Origin: Bacillus sp. 522_BSPC
GTDB lineage: Bacteria; Bacillota; Bacilli; Bacillales; Cytobacillaceae
Direction: 5' to 3'
Assembly: GCF_001076885.1 (NCBI RefSeq)
Contig: NZ_JVDT01000236.1
Span: 1 to 32,652 of the forward strand
DNA: 32,652 nucleotides
In this document: positions 27,482-32,652 of the stretch, in pieces
Layout of the letters: each line of letters opens with the position of its first letter
Position numbering within the stretch: position 1 is the first letter of the stretch
Position numbers and translations under genes: made by a program
Notes under the pieces: model-generated
What the model saw: the letters and a program-made list of their open reading frames with translations, nothing else
Database searches by the model: none
What the model was told of the DNA's origin: nothing

Positions 27482-27805
27482 TTGAATACATTGACCGTAC
27501 AAGAGACAACTAATCTTATGCATTCATATGGAATCAAATGTGATAGGGCTAACGTAGAGCAATGGCTCGATGAAGGGAAACTTAAAGGAAAGATAAGTAA
27601 AGAGACTTATATGATTGAAGAAGAAGATGTTTATAACTTCCTAGACTTCTATAGGTGGGAAGGAACAGCCTATGAAAGAGGAATTGACGATAAGACAAAG
27701 ATTAGCAGATTATTAGATGAAATTAAATATTTAAAACAGCAAGTAGATGAATTAGAAGAGGAAAATACAAAACTTATGAGTCAACTCGATATTTTACCTT
27801 ATTAA
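27482..27805 (+). CDS. Accessory HTH/coiled-coil protein inside the IS21-family element
   Basis: A 107-residue protein starting at TTG, 10 bases after GGAGG. The first half (LTVQETTNLMHSYGIKCDRA, then VEQWLDEGKL) looks like a MerR/excisionase-type winged helix that reads an element end or promoter. The second half (SRLLDEIKYLKQQVDELEEE, then NTKLMSQL) is a coiled coil for dimerisation. It lies between istB and the right terminal repeats, so it belongs to the element. Standard IS21 members have only istA and istB. A regulatory or target-selection role is inferred. Confidence 0.7.
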   Translation: MNTLTVQETTNLMHSYGIKCDRANVEQWLDEGKLKGKISKETYMIEEEDVYNFLDFYRWEGTAYERGIDDKTKISRLLDEIKYLKQQVDELEEENTKLMSQLDILPY

Positions 27806-27820
27806 AATAAACAGGATACC

Positions 27821-27846
27821 TCCCCATCCTATCGCCAAGATGGGGA
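27821..27846 (+). terminator. Hairpin at the end of the IS21 gene block
   Basis: TCCCCATC (27821-27828) pairs with GATGGGGA (27839-27846), between the accessory gene and the right end repeats. No strong T-run follows, so it may also insulate the element from outside transcription. Confidence 0.5.
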
Positions 27847-27856
27847 AATCTAAACA

Positions 27857-27909
27857 AAAGTGTTCAAAGTTAATTAGCAAAAAGTGTTCAAAACTACTTG
27901 ACGGTTACA
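27857..27909. repeat. Right terminal repeats of the IS21-family element
   Basis: AAAGTGTTCAAA occurs twice (27857-27868 and 27881-27892), 24 bp apart, followed by the terminal GTTACA. The left end (20254-20311) carries related TTGAACA and TGCTAA in inverted order. Multiple end repeats are characteristic of IS21 transposase binding. Confidence 0.75.
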
Positions 27910-27932
27910 CTATTTTTAATAGAGACCATTAT
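27910..27932. repeat. Right half of split repeat copy 2
   Basis: The 23 bases here are identical to 11865-11887 on the other side of the copper block; the first five are the IS target duplication. Between here and 28217 I see no gene, only AT-rich sequence. Confidence 0.8.
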
Positions 27933-28217
27933 AACTATAAAAGTCAGCTATATATTTTTGATGCTTTATATCATAAGAATAGAAATTATCGGACTTTCCA
28001 AAATTGATAACAGAAATAAAATACAACTCTATTTAATTTTGAAGAAAAATATACAGTGGTTTCTTAATAGTATTACTGTTCTACGAGGAACGTTTTCCTT
28101 TTTATAGTATATTTGTTTTCTTTATAATCATAAAAAAAACCATATCTTATCAATAATATTTGCATATCTTTTTGAGAAAATCCTTCTTATAGAAATTAAA
28201 AAGGAGAATTTACTAAA

Positions 28218-28301
28218 ATGGATATAAAAAAACTATTAATATTTATATGGATCCTTTCTATTGTCTTTTTTATTATTCTGTATTATATAAAATATTCTTA
28301 G
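28218..28301 (+). CDS. Candidate 27-residue membrane peptide
   Basis: ATG-led ORF reading MDIKKLLIFIWILSIVFFII then LYYIKYS, a single hydrophobic helix with positive residues at both ends. It is preceded by AAAAAGGAG with about 11 bases of spacing and followed by a hairpin. The composition is what a small membrane peptide would have, but AT-rich DNA can give such ORFs by chance. Confidence 0.4.
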   Translation: MDIKKLLIFIWILSIVFFIILYYIKYS

Positions 28302-28314
28302 TTTTAACATACCA

Positions 28315-28345
28315 TAGGGATTACAATAGAAACTCCTAATCCCTA
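28315..28345. terminator. Hairpin between converging small genes
   Basis: TAGGGATTA (28315-28323) pairs with TAATCCCTA (28337-28345). It lies between the plus-strand peptide gene and the minus-strand SHOCT gene and could stop both. Confidence 0.5.
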
Positions 28346-28390
28346 CCCAATCATTCCTTTATTCTCCTATAGATGATAAATTGTAACTAT

Positions 28391-28579
28391 TTATAAAATA
28401 TTTTTAAGTTTGATATATTCTTCTGTTGATATTTGTCCTGATGCATATCTTAAATCTAGTACTCTTCTTGCTCCATTGGTATCTGGACTTTGTCGAAACT
28501 GAAACTTGTTAAGTACTTTTTGTAGTTCTCCAGTTTTATAAAGATAAAAGCCAATAGCTAAAATGAGTAATAAAACCAC
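28391..28579 (-). CDS. Small membrane protein with SHOCT tail (1)
   Basis: A 62-residue protein with one N-terminal membrane helix (VLLLILAIGFYLY) and a C-terminal SHOCT motif, ARRVLDLRYASGQISTEEYIKLKNIL in its two halves (residues ~37-62). SHOCT is a short oligomerisation domain. It starts at GTG behind GGAGGAGG. It may be the last gene of a unit with the Met-rich secreted protein and a second SHOCT protein upstream. Function is unknown. Confidence 0.7.
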   Translation of the reverse strand: MVLLLILAIGFYLYKTGELQKVLNKFQFRQSPDTNGARRVLDLRYASGQISTEEYIKLKNIL

Positions 28580-28677
28580 TTTTTACCTCCTCCAGACATT
28601 TTTATATGTTATATCATACGTAGGCTAAGAATAACCGGCCTACGTATCTGTTTCTAGTAAATACTTGAAACTATTTA

Positions 28678-29055
28678 TTAGAAATTACTACTTTGTGATG
28701 CACCACCTGTTCCATGCATACTTTTATACATTTCTTCTAGTTCCTTATTATCTAAGTTCGGATGCATTTTGCTCATTAATGGCTTCATTTGTCCAAAGTT
28801 AATATTTCCATCTTCCATGAATTTTTTCATCTCATCTAAGTCTACTCCCTGTTCTTCCATGTAATTTTGCATATCGTCCAAATTTCCAGTTCCCATCATA
28901 TTTGCCATTTGATCATAATCAATTCCTAGTTCTTGCATCATTGAAGCCTGATTAACAGGAGTATCTTTAGCAGATGCTATATATAAGCCAGTTCCTCCCG
29001 TTACAATAAATGCTGCAGCCAAAGCTCCAATTAATATAGTCTTTTTCATCATCAT
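28678..29055 (-). CDS. Met-rich secreted protein with NFGQ-HPxL-KEL-MY-HG motif
   Basis: A 125-residue exported protein: signal peptide (~1-29, ILIGALAAAFIVTGGTGLYI) and a mature chain with about 14 Met. Three loosely repeated units are visible (GIDYDQMANMM, GVDLDEMKKFM, NINFGQMKPLM), ending in MHPNL, KELEEMYKSMHG. The end matches the protein at 11.5-11.7 kb. Methionine-rich exported chains commonly bind Cu(I) or Ag(I), so periplasm-like metal buffering is a reasonable but untested guess. Three consecutive ATG codons follow AAGGAG; the second or third has the better spacing. Confidence 0.75.
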   Translation of the reverse strand: MMMKKTILIGALAAAFIVTGGTGLYIASAKDTPVNQASMMQELGIDYDQMANMMGTGNLDDMQNYMEEQGVDLDEMKKFMEDGNINFGQMKPLMSKMHPNLDNKELEEMYKSMHGTGGASQSSNF

Positions 29056-29105
29056 ACACTCCTTATTTATAATAGATTGTTAAATTTTTAAATTTACATC
29101 CGTCT

Positions 29106-29351
29106 TTATAGTAGATATTTCTTGATTTGTTCGAACTCTTCTACCGTAATTTCTCCACTGGCAAGTCTTGATTTTGCTATTTCAAACGCTTCTAAATTAT
29201 GTGCAGGCTGTACCGCCATCATATTTCCATTTCCAGTATTTTTGTGGTTATATGCCAAATAAAGAAGTACCCCTATAACCAAAATGACTATGATCATCAT
29301 GAATGACCCACCTCCCATTCCAAATCCTCCAAAATATCCAGGTCCCATCAT
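29106..29351 (-). CDS. Small membrane protein with SHOCT tail (2)
   Basis: An 81-residue protein: a Gly/Met-rich start (MMGPGYFGGFGMGGGSF), one membrane helix (MIIVILVIGVLLYLAY), a Met-containing linker and a SHOCT motif (AFEIAKSRLASGEITVEEFE, then QIKKYLL). It is preceded by GGAGG and by a promoter of the shared tandem-repeat type. It heads the minus-strand unit with the Met-rich secreted protein 50 bp downstream. No specific function is known. Confidence 0.75.
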   Translation of the reverse strand: MMGPGYFGGFGMGGGSFMMIIVILVIGVLLYLAYNHKNTGNGNMMAVQPAHNLEAFEIAKSRLASGEITVEEFEQIKKYLL

Positions 29352-29386
29352 TACTATTTCCTCCTTGTATTATTATCTACACTCTT

Positions 29387-29419
29387 AACATACCTTCAAA
29401 AGATGAAGAAAATATGAAG
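29387..29419 (-). promoter_or_regulatory. Tandem-repeat promoter of the SHOCT/Met-rich unit
   Basis: Minus strand: CTTCATA and CTTCATC 11 bp apart, then 9 bp, then TATGTT as -10 (29387-29392). The half-sites differ slightly from the CTGCA type near system 1 but match the kinase-2 promoter. Confidence 0.55.
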
Positions 29420-29444
29420 CTTTTTAAATGATTTATTTCATTTT

Positions 29445-29477
29445 CTCCATAAAATCTCCTTATTTTCTTAGTATGAT
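29445..29477 (+). promoter_or_regulatory. Tandem-repeat promoter of the His-rich small gene
   Basis: CTCCATA (29445) and CTCCTTA (29456) 11 bp apart, a 9-bp gap, then TATGAT (29472-29477). Back-to-back with the promoter on the other strand, so one regulator could control both directions. Confidence 0.55.
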
Positions 29478-29504
29478 TTTAAAAAAAGATTAGGAGTGAT
29501 TTTA

Positions 29505-29708
29505 ATGGAATGGTTATTATTGTTGCTTTGCCCACTTATGATGATTTTCATGATGAAAGGTATGGGTGGTCATGGGCACAAGCAACATGGTCACGATTCA
29601 CACTCTTCGGAAGTGTTGGATAAAAAAATGTCAAACCTAGAATTAGAAAATGAAAAGCTGCGAAAAGAAATCGACTCTCTTTCAGCCATGGTGAAAAAGG
29701 AGTCATAA
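29505..29708 (+). CDS. Small membrane protein, Met/His-rich with coiled-coil tail
   Basis: A 67-residue protein: an N-terminal helix (EWLLLLLCPLMMIFMM), then KGMGGHGHKQHGHDSHSS with five His, then a charged coiled coil (LELENEKLRKEIDSLSAM). The start ATG at 29505 is 6 bases after TAGGAGTG; a GTG at 29496 overlaps that site. The His patch suggests metal binding at the membrane surface. Similar short proteins accompany copper genes in Bacilli as far as I recall, but I cannot give a family name. Confidence 0.7.
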   Translation: MEWLLLLLCPLMMIFMMKGMGGHGHKQHGHDSHSSEVLDKKMSNLELENEKLRKEIDSLSAMVKKES

Positions 29709-29819
29709 ATCAAAAATCCGTTGCCCATAGAAAGACAGAGTATTTTTGGATTTCTTAGCACATGGAAGTAGCCATAATTATTATTTGGTTCAGACGGTGA
29801 AAAGGTTATGCAAAATATC

Positions 29820-29879
29820 GATATGCAGAAAAGGATACAGGAATCCTATGATGGATCATTGTATCCTTTTCTGCATATC
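29820..29879. terminator. Large terminator-like hairpin with 20-bp perfect stem
   Basis: GATATGCAGAAAAGGATACA (29820-29839) is complementary to 29860-29879 over all 20 bases, with a 20-base loop. CTACTTTTATT follows on the plus side. It lies between the converging small genes and probably terminates both. Confidence 0.7.
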
Positions 29880-29902
29880 TACTTTTATTAAACAACAATA
29901 TA

Positions 29903-30148
29903 CTAATTATATTTGTCCCTATTTTTCCTTATAATTAAATATATCAATAAGATGATTCCTATGATAATAAGTAAAATCCAAAATATTTGACTAAACCAGA
30001 ATGACATATGATTAACCATCATATGCCGCCCCATCATCATCCCCATTGGTCCGGGCGTAAACCAAATCATTTTTAGTACAAAAAGTAAAAAAATAATCCC
30101 GATTAGTATGAAGAAGCTCAATATGATTATTGGCCATAGCCGTTTCAT
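29903..30148 (-). CDS. Two-helix membrane protein with Met/His-rich external loop
   Basis: An 81-residue protein with two membrane helices (~5-28 and ~50-74). The loop between them, GPMGMMMGRHMMVNHM, holds seven Met and two His and should face outward. The start ATG is 10 bases after the regulator-2 stop, behind AAGGGTGAG, so kinase, regulator and this protein form one operon. It occupies the same third position as the NusG-II-like protein in system 1. It could be an accessory that presents metal to the sensor; this is inference. Confidence 0.72.
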   Translation of the reverse strand: MKRLWPIIILSFFILIGIIFLLFVLKMIWFTPGPMGMMMGRHMMVNHMSFWFSQIFWILLIIIGIILLIYLIIRKNRDKYN

Positions 30149-30158
30149 TTTCTCACCC

Positions 30159-30842
30159 TTATTCCACTTTATATCCAATACCCCAAACGGTTTTAATTGA
30201 CAATTTATCAATACCTGAAGCTTTTAGCTTTAGCCGTAAATTCTTAACGTGCACATCTACCGTTCTATCTTCCCCCATAAACTCAAGCCCCCAAATATGT
30301 TCCACTAGTTGTTCTCTTGATAATGCTTTTCCCCTATGTCTAATAAAAATTTCTAAAAGATCAAACTCAGTTGGAGTCAGATTAAGCTTTTGATTTTCAT
30401 AAGTAACTTCTCTAGCTGTAAGATTTAAAATAACTCCTTCATATTTTAATACTTCATGTTGATCCATATTTTCCTCTTGATTATGGGCTCTACGCAGCAG
30501 AGCATTTACCCGTGCTAATAATTCTGCTTCATCAAATGGTTTTACTAAATAATCATCAGCACCACTAGACAAGCCAGTGACCTTATCTTGGATCGATCCC
30601 TTAGCAGTTAACATAATAATTGGAATATTTGATATTTTTCTTACTTCCTCAAGCGTCCTCCAACCATCCATAATGGGCATCATAACATCTAAGATCATTA
30701 GATCATAATCATCTTTTTTCACTTTTTCAAAAGCATCCTGTCCGTTGTCAGATTCATCTACTTGATAATTATCCTGAAGTAAATAAATTCGCAATAACTG
30801 TCTCATTTCAAATTCATCATCTACAATTAATATTTTCTTCAT
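30159..30842 (-). CDS. OmpR/PhoB-family response regulator 2
   Basis: A 227-residue regulator with receiver acidic residues Asp8/Asp9, phospho-acceptor Asp52 (ILDVMMPIMDG), Lys in VKPFDEAEL, and a winged-helix output domain (LTPTEFDLLEIF, DRTVDVHVKNLRLKL, GIGYKVE). It overlaps the kinase stop by four bases (ATGA). The likely targets are the three CTYCATA-type tandem-repeat promoters at 29.4, 29.45 and 32.3 kb, which include its own operon. Confidence 0.92.
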   Translation of the reverse strand: MKKILIVDDEFEMRQLLRIYLLQDNYQVDESDNGQDAFEKVKKDDYDLMILDVMMPIMDGWRTLEEVRKISNIPIIMLTAKGSIQDKVTGLSSGADDYLVKPFDEAELLARVNALLRRAHNQEENMDQHEVLKYEGVILNLTAREVTYENQKLNLTPTEFDLLEIFIRHRGKALSREQLVEHIWGLEFMGEDRTVDVHVKNLRLKLKASGIDKLSIKTVWGIGYKVE

Positions 30843-32230
30843 CGGTTTCTCCTAGATTTATTTTCTTGATCAATGGTTAAAAATATCGTGAAAATGGATC
30901 CTTCGTTTTCTGTACTTTTTACGGTAATAGTTCCACCATGGGATTCGATGATTTGTTTAACCACATATAATCCTAATCCGGATCCCCCTGTTTTTCTTGT
31001 ACGGGAAGAATCAACCCGATAAAAACGTTCCCAAATTCTTGGTAGATTATTTTGAGGTATACCTATTCCAGTGTCTTTTATTTCTATTCCAATCAAATCT
31101 CTTTTAGAAAAGGAACGAACTGAAATCCCTCCAATATTTGTATACTTAATTCCATTCTCTATAAGGTTATAAAACACTTGTTCCATTCTTCGGATATCTA
31201 CATAAAGAAGAGGTAAATCCTCTTCCAATTCACCCCATAACTCCAATCCTTTTTTCTCTGCAACGGGCTTCAGATTGGAAATAATTTTTTCCATTATGTC
31301 ATTGATCGAGGTCCATTCTTTCGTTAATTCAAACTTTCCTGTCTGCAGTTTGCTCATCTCAAATAAATCATTTACTAAAAAAGAAAGCCTATTTGTCTCT
31401 TTGTTAATAATTTGCAAGTATTCTTCCTGTTCTTCTCTATTTTTTATGATACCTTTACTTAACACATCACTATACCCTTTAATATAGGTTAATGGCGTTC
31501 GAATTTCATGTGATACAGCCGCCAAAAAGTCATTTCTACTTTCTTCATAATATTGGAGTTGTTCTCCCAAGGTTTGAATGGAATTTCCAAGTTGAGCAAT
31601 TTCATCCCTACCATGAATAGGTACTTTTTGCTTATACTTTCCTTCAGCCATTTTGAGGGTTGCCTCTTTCATTGTTAAAAGAGGCTTAGTAAATACCCGC
31701 GATAAAATTCCAATGAGTCCAAATGCAACTAACATTATCCCTAAACTTGAAATAAAGCTTAATAAACTCATGACAAAAATAATTTCCTTAATAATAGAGG
31801 AAGGGTAGTACATATATACATATCCTTGATTTTCACCAACAGGAGAAACGGAGACAATATACTCATGGTTTTTCCAATCATTCTCTATAACCTGTCCTGT
31901 ACTGATTGGTTTGTCCAAAAAAATATGATCAATTATATCTTCATCAAGTTCAATAGATGAAGATATAATTTGATATTGATTATTGGTAATTAGAATTTTA
32001 GTAGATACTCCCTGCTCCATTTGAATGGCATGATTAATTGTAGATTTAGTAAATTGTTTCTCTAAATTTTGCGCATGGTTATTACCTTTTGCTACTAAAT
32101 CCTGTTCGATATAATCAGTAAAAAAATTAGTAAAAACACCATATAAAATAAATCCCAATATTAAAAGCAACGAAAGAAATATGGTACTAAACCATAAACC
32201 AAGTTTGAAGGAAATACTTTTAATCTTCAC
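30839..32230 (-). CDS. Sensor histidine kinase of two-component system 2
   Basis: A 463-residue kinase: membrane helix (~13-35), external sensor domain (~36-147), second helix (~150-176), HAMP, HisKA with His241 (AAVSHEIRTPLTYIKGYSD), HATPase with NLIENGIKYT, DTGIGIP and GGSGLGLYVV. The sensor domain shares GNNHxxxLEKxF, INHAIQME, ITN, SSS, VSPV and GYVYM with kinase 1, including His52/His67/Met71 at the same spacing. GTG start with AAGGAG 12 bases upstream, a little far. It leads the kinase-regulator-membrane protein operon. Confidence 0.9.
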   Translation of the reverse strand: MKIKSISFKLGLWFSTIFLSLLLILGFILYGVFTNFFTDYIEQDLVAKGNNHAQNLEKQFTKSTINHAIQMEQGVSTKILITNNQYQIISSSIELDEDIIDHIFLDKPISTGQVIENDWKNHEYIVSVSPVGENQGYVYMYYPSSIIKEIIFVMSLLSFISSLGIMLVAFGLIGILSRVFTKPLLTMKEATLKMAEGKYKQKVPIHGRDEIAQLGNSIQTLGEQLQYYEESRNDFLAAVSHEIRTPLTYIKGYSDVLSKGIIKNREEQEEYLQIINKETNRLSFLVNDLFEMSKLQTGKFELTKEWTSINDIMEKIISNLKPVAEKKGLELWGELEEDLPLLYVDIRRMEQVFYNLIENGIKYTNIGGISVRSFSKRDLIGIEIKDTGIGIPQNNLPRIWERFYRVDSSRTRKTGGSGLGLYVVKQIIESHGGTITVKSTENEGSIFTIFLTIDQENKSRRNR

Positions 32231-32331
32231 TTTAAACGATTACTCCTTCGAATATCTATTTGAGTAGTCTTAAAATAGGTATTAATTTTTTCATTATTCT
32301 TCCAGATAAAGATGTAGTTATAATTTACTTA

Positions 32332-32364
32332 ATTATAAAAGAAGAAAATGGAGAAAATATGAAG
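32332..32364 (-). promoter_or_regulatory. Tandem-repeat promoter of two-component system 2
   Basis: Minus strand: CTTCATA and CTCCATT 11 bp apart, 9 bp, then consensus TATAAT (32332-32337). It lies about 100 bp before the kinase start and implies autoregulation. Confidence 0.6.
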
Positions 32365-32520
32365 TTTACACATCATATTCAAATAAAAACGAATAAGAGA
32401 ACCTTTATGATCAAACATTTCTATTTCTGTTCTTTTAATATACTAACTCAAAACAAGCTTTACAATTTTTTTAGAACTATAAGACGCAAAAAGTCTCATT
32501 AGAATAAAAACTCATTTTTT

Positions 32521-32553
32521 CTGCAATGTTTCTACAAACTTTTTTTGTATAAT
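32521..32553 (+). promoter_or_regulatory. Tandem-repeat promoter of the window-edge small ORF
   Basis: CTGCAAT (32521) and CTACAAA (32532) 11 bp apart, 9 bp, then TATAAT (32548-32553). The half-sites are of the system-1 (CTGCA) type although the place is next to system 2. Confidence 0.6.
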
Positions 32554-32591
32554 TTCTTTAATATAAGTTTCTCAAAATGGAGGTGAAGTAT

Positions 32592-32636
32592 ATGAAAAAG
32601 ATATTAATTCCTGAATTATTCATAGAAAATCATTAA
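32592..32636 (+). CDS. Short ORF or interrupted secreted-protein gene at window edge
   Basis: ATG after GGAGGTGAAGTAT, reading MKKILIPELFIENH and then TAA. The frame continues with LVTIV to the window end. With a good promoter and ribosome site this could be a 14-residue peptide, or the start of a signal peptide broken by a nonsense mutation. The sequence beyond the window is needed to decide. Confidence 0.35.
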   Translation: MKKILIPELFIENH

Positions 32637-32652
32637 TTGGTTACAATCGTTA

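Larger units (their letters stand above)
20254..27909 (+). mobile_element. IS21-family element, interrupted, with target duplication
   Basis: The ends are TGTAAC at 20254 and GTTACA at 27909. Inward from each end the sequences stay similar for about 55 bp, including a shared TGCTAA and TTGAACA. The element contains a broken istA, an intact istB and an additional small gene. Its normal content is about 3 kb; the remaining 4.9 kb come from a nested RIT-type element and a second insertion sequence, and a piece of istA is missing. The 5-bp CTATT duplication shows that the outer ends belong to one original insertion. Confidence 0.85.

Noticed and set aside
27898-28107. 69-residue ORF across the right IS junction
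   Set aside because: Spans the element boundary, AT-rich and without a ribosome site.

Overview
The window looks like a chromosome or large-plasmid segment from a low-GC Gram-positive of the Bacillaceae. The DNA is AT-rich, ribosome-binding sites are strong GGAGG types, several starts are TTG or GTG, and the genes include yozQ-, abfA/araNPQ-, csoR/copZ/copA- and ydhK-like families. No tRNA, rRNA or CRISPR array was seen.

Layout. (1) 1-5.7 kb, minus strand: an arabinose-oligomer operon with solute-binding lipoprotein (AraN-like), two permeases (AraP/AraQ-like), a YesL-family membrane protein and a GH51 alpha-L-arabinofuranosidase. It is preceded by three AraR-like TACGTA-centred sites, a cre-like site and a tiny leader ORF with an unusually complete Shine-Dalgarno. 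(2) 6.0-7.9 kb: yozQ-like gene and an aldehyde dehydrogenase, then about 0.9 kb with no convincing gene. (3) 8.7-11.9 kb, plus strand: two-component system 1 (kinase-regulator), a NusG-domain-II protein and a small secreted protein. (4) 11.9-20.1 kb, minus strand: a copper-resistance block with a 43-residue membrane peptide, copA, copZ, csoR, a CPH-type copB with a His-rich head, a DUF1541 (YdhK-like) lipoprotein, a C39-like peptidase and a methyltransferase. CsoR-type operators sit inside the csoR and copB promoters and in front of copA. (5) 20.25-27.91 kb: an IS21-family element with matching ends and a 5-bp target duplication. Its istA is broken by a second DDE insertion sequence and by a three-gene tyrosine-recombinase (RIT-type) element. 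(6) 28.2-32.6 kb: a cluster of small Met/His-rich membrane and secreted proteins, two SHOCT-tail proteins and two-component system 2 (kinase-regulator-membrane protein).

How it fits together. The copper block is flanked by two paralogous two-component systems, and each system has a small secreted protein sharing one C-terminal motif. Six promoters near these systems share one architecture: two 7-bp half-sites 11 bp apart, the second ending 9 bp before the -10. This looks like a single envelope or metal-stress regulatory module around the copper genes.

The most unusual structure is the RIT element. Each of its ends is fused to the 5' part of a different transposase gene, and both genes are cut at the same DP-x-S-K-G codons, just before the catalytic Glu expected there. 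The simplest reading is two RIT insertions into the same conserved transposase motif in nested ISs, followed by a deletion between the two RIT copies.
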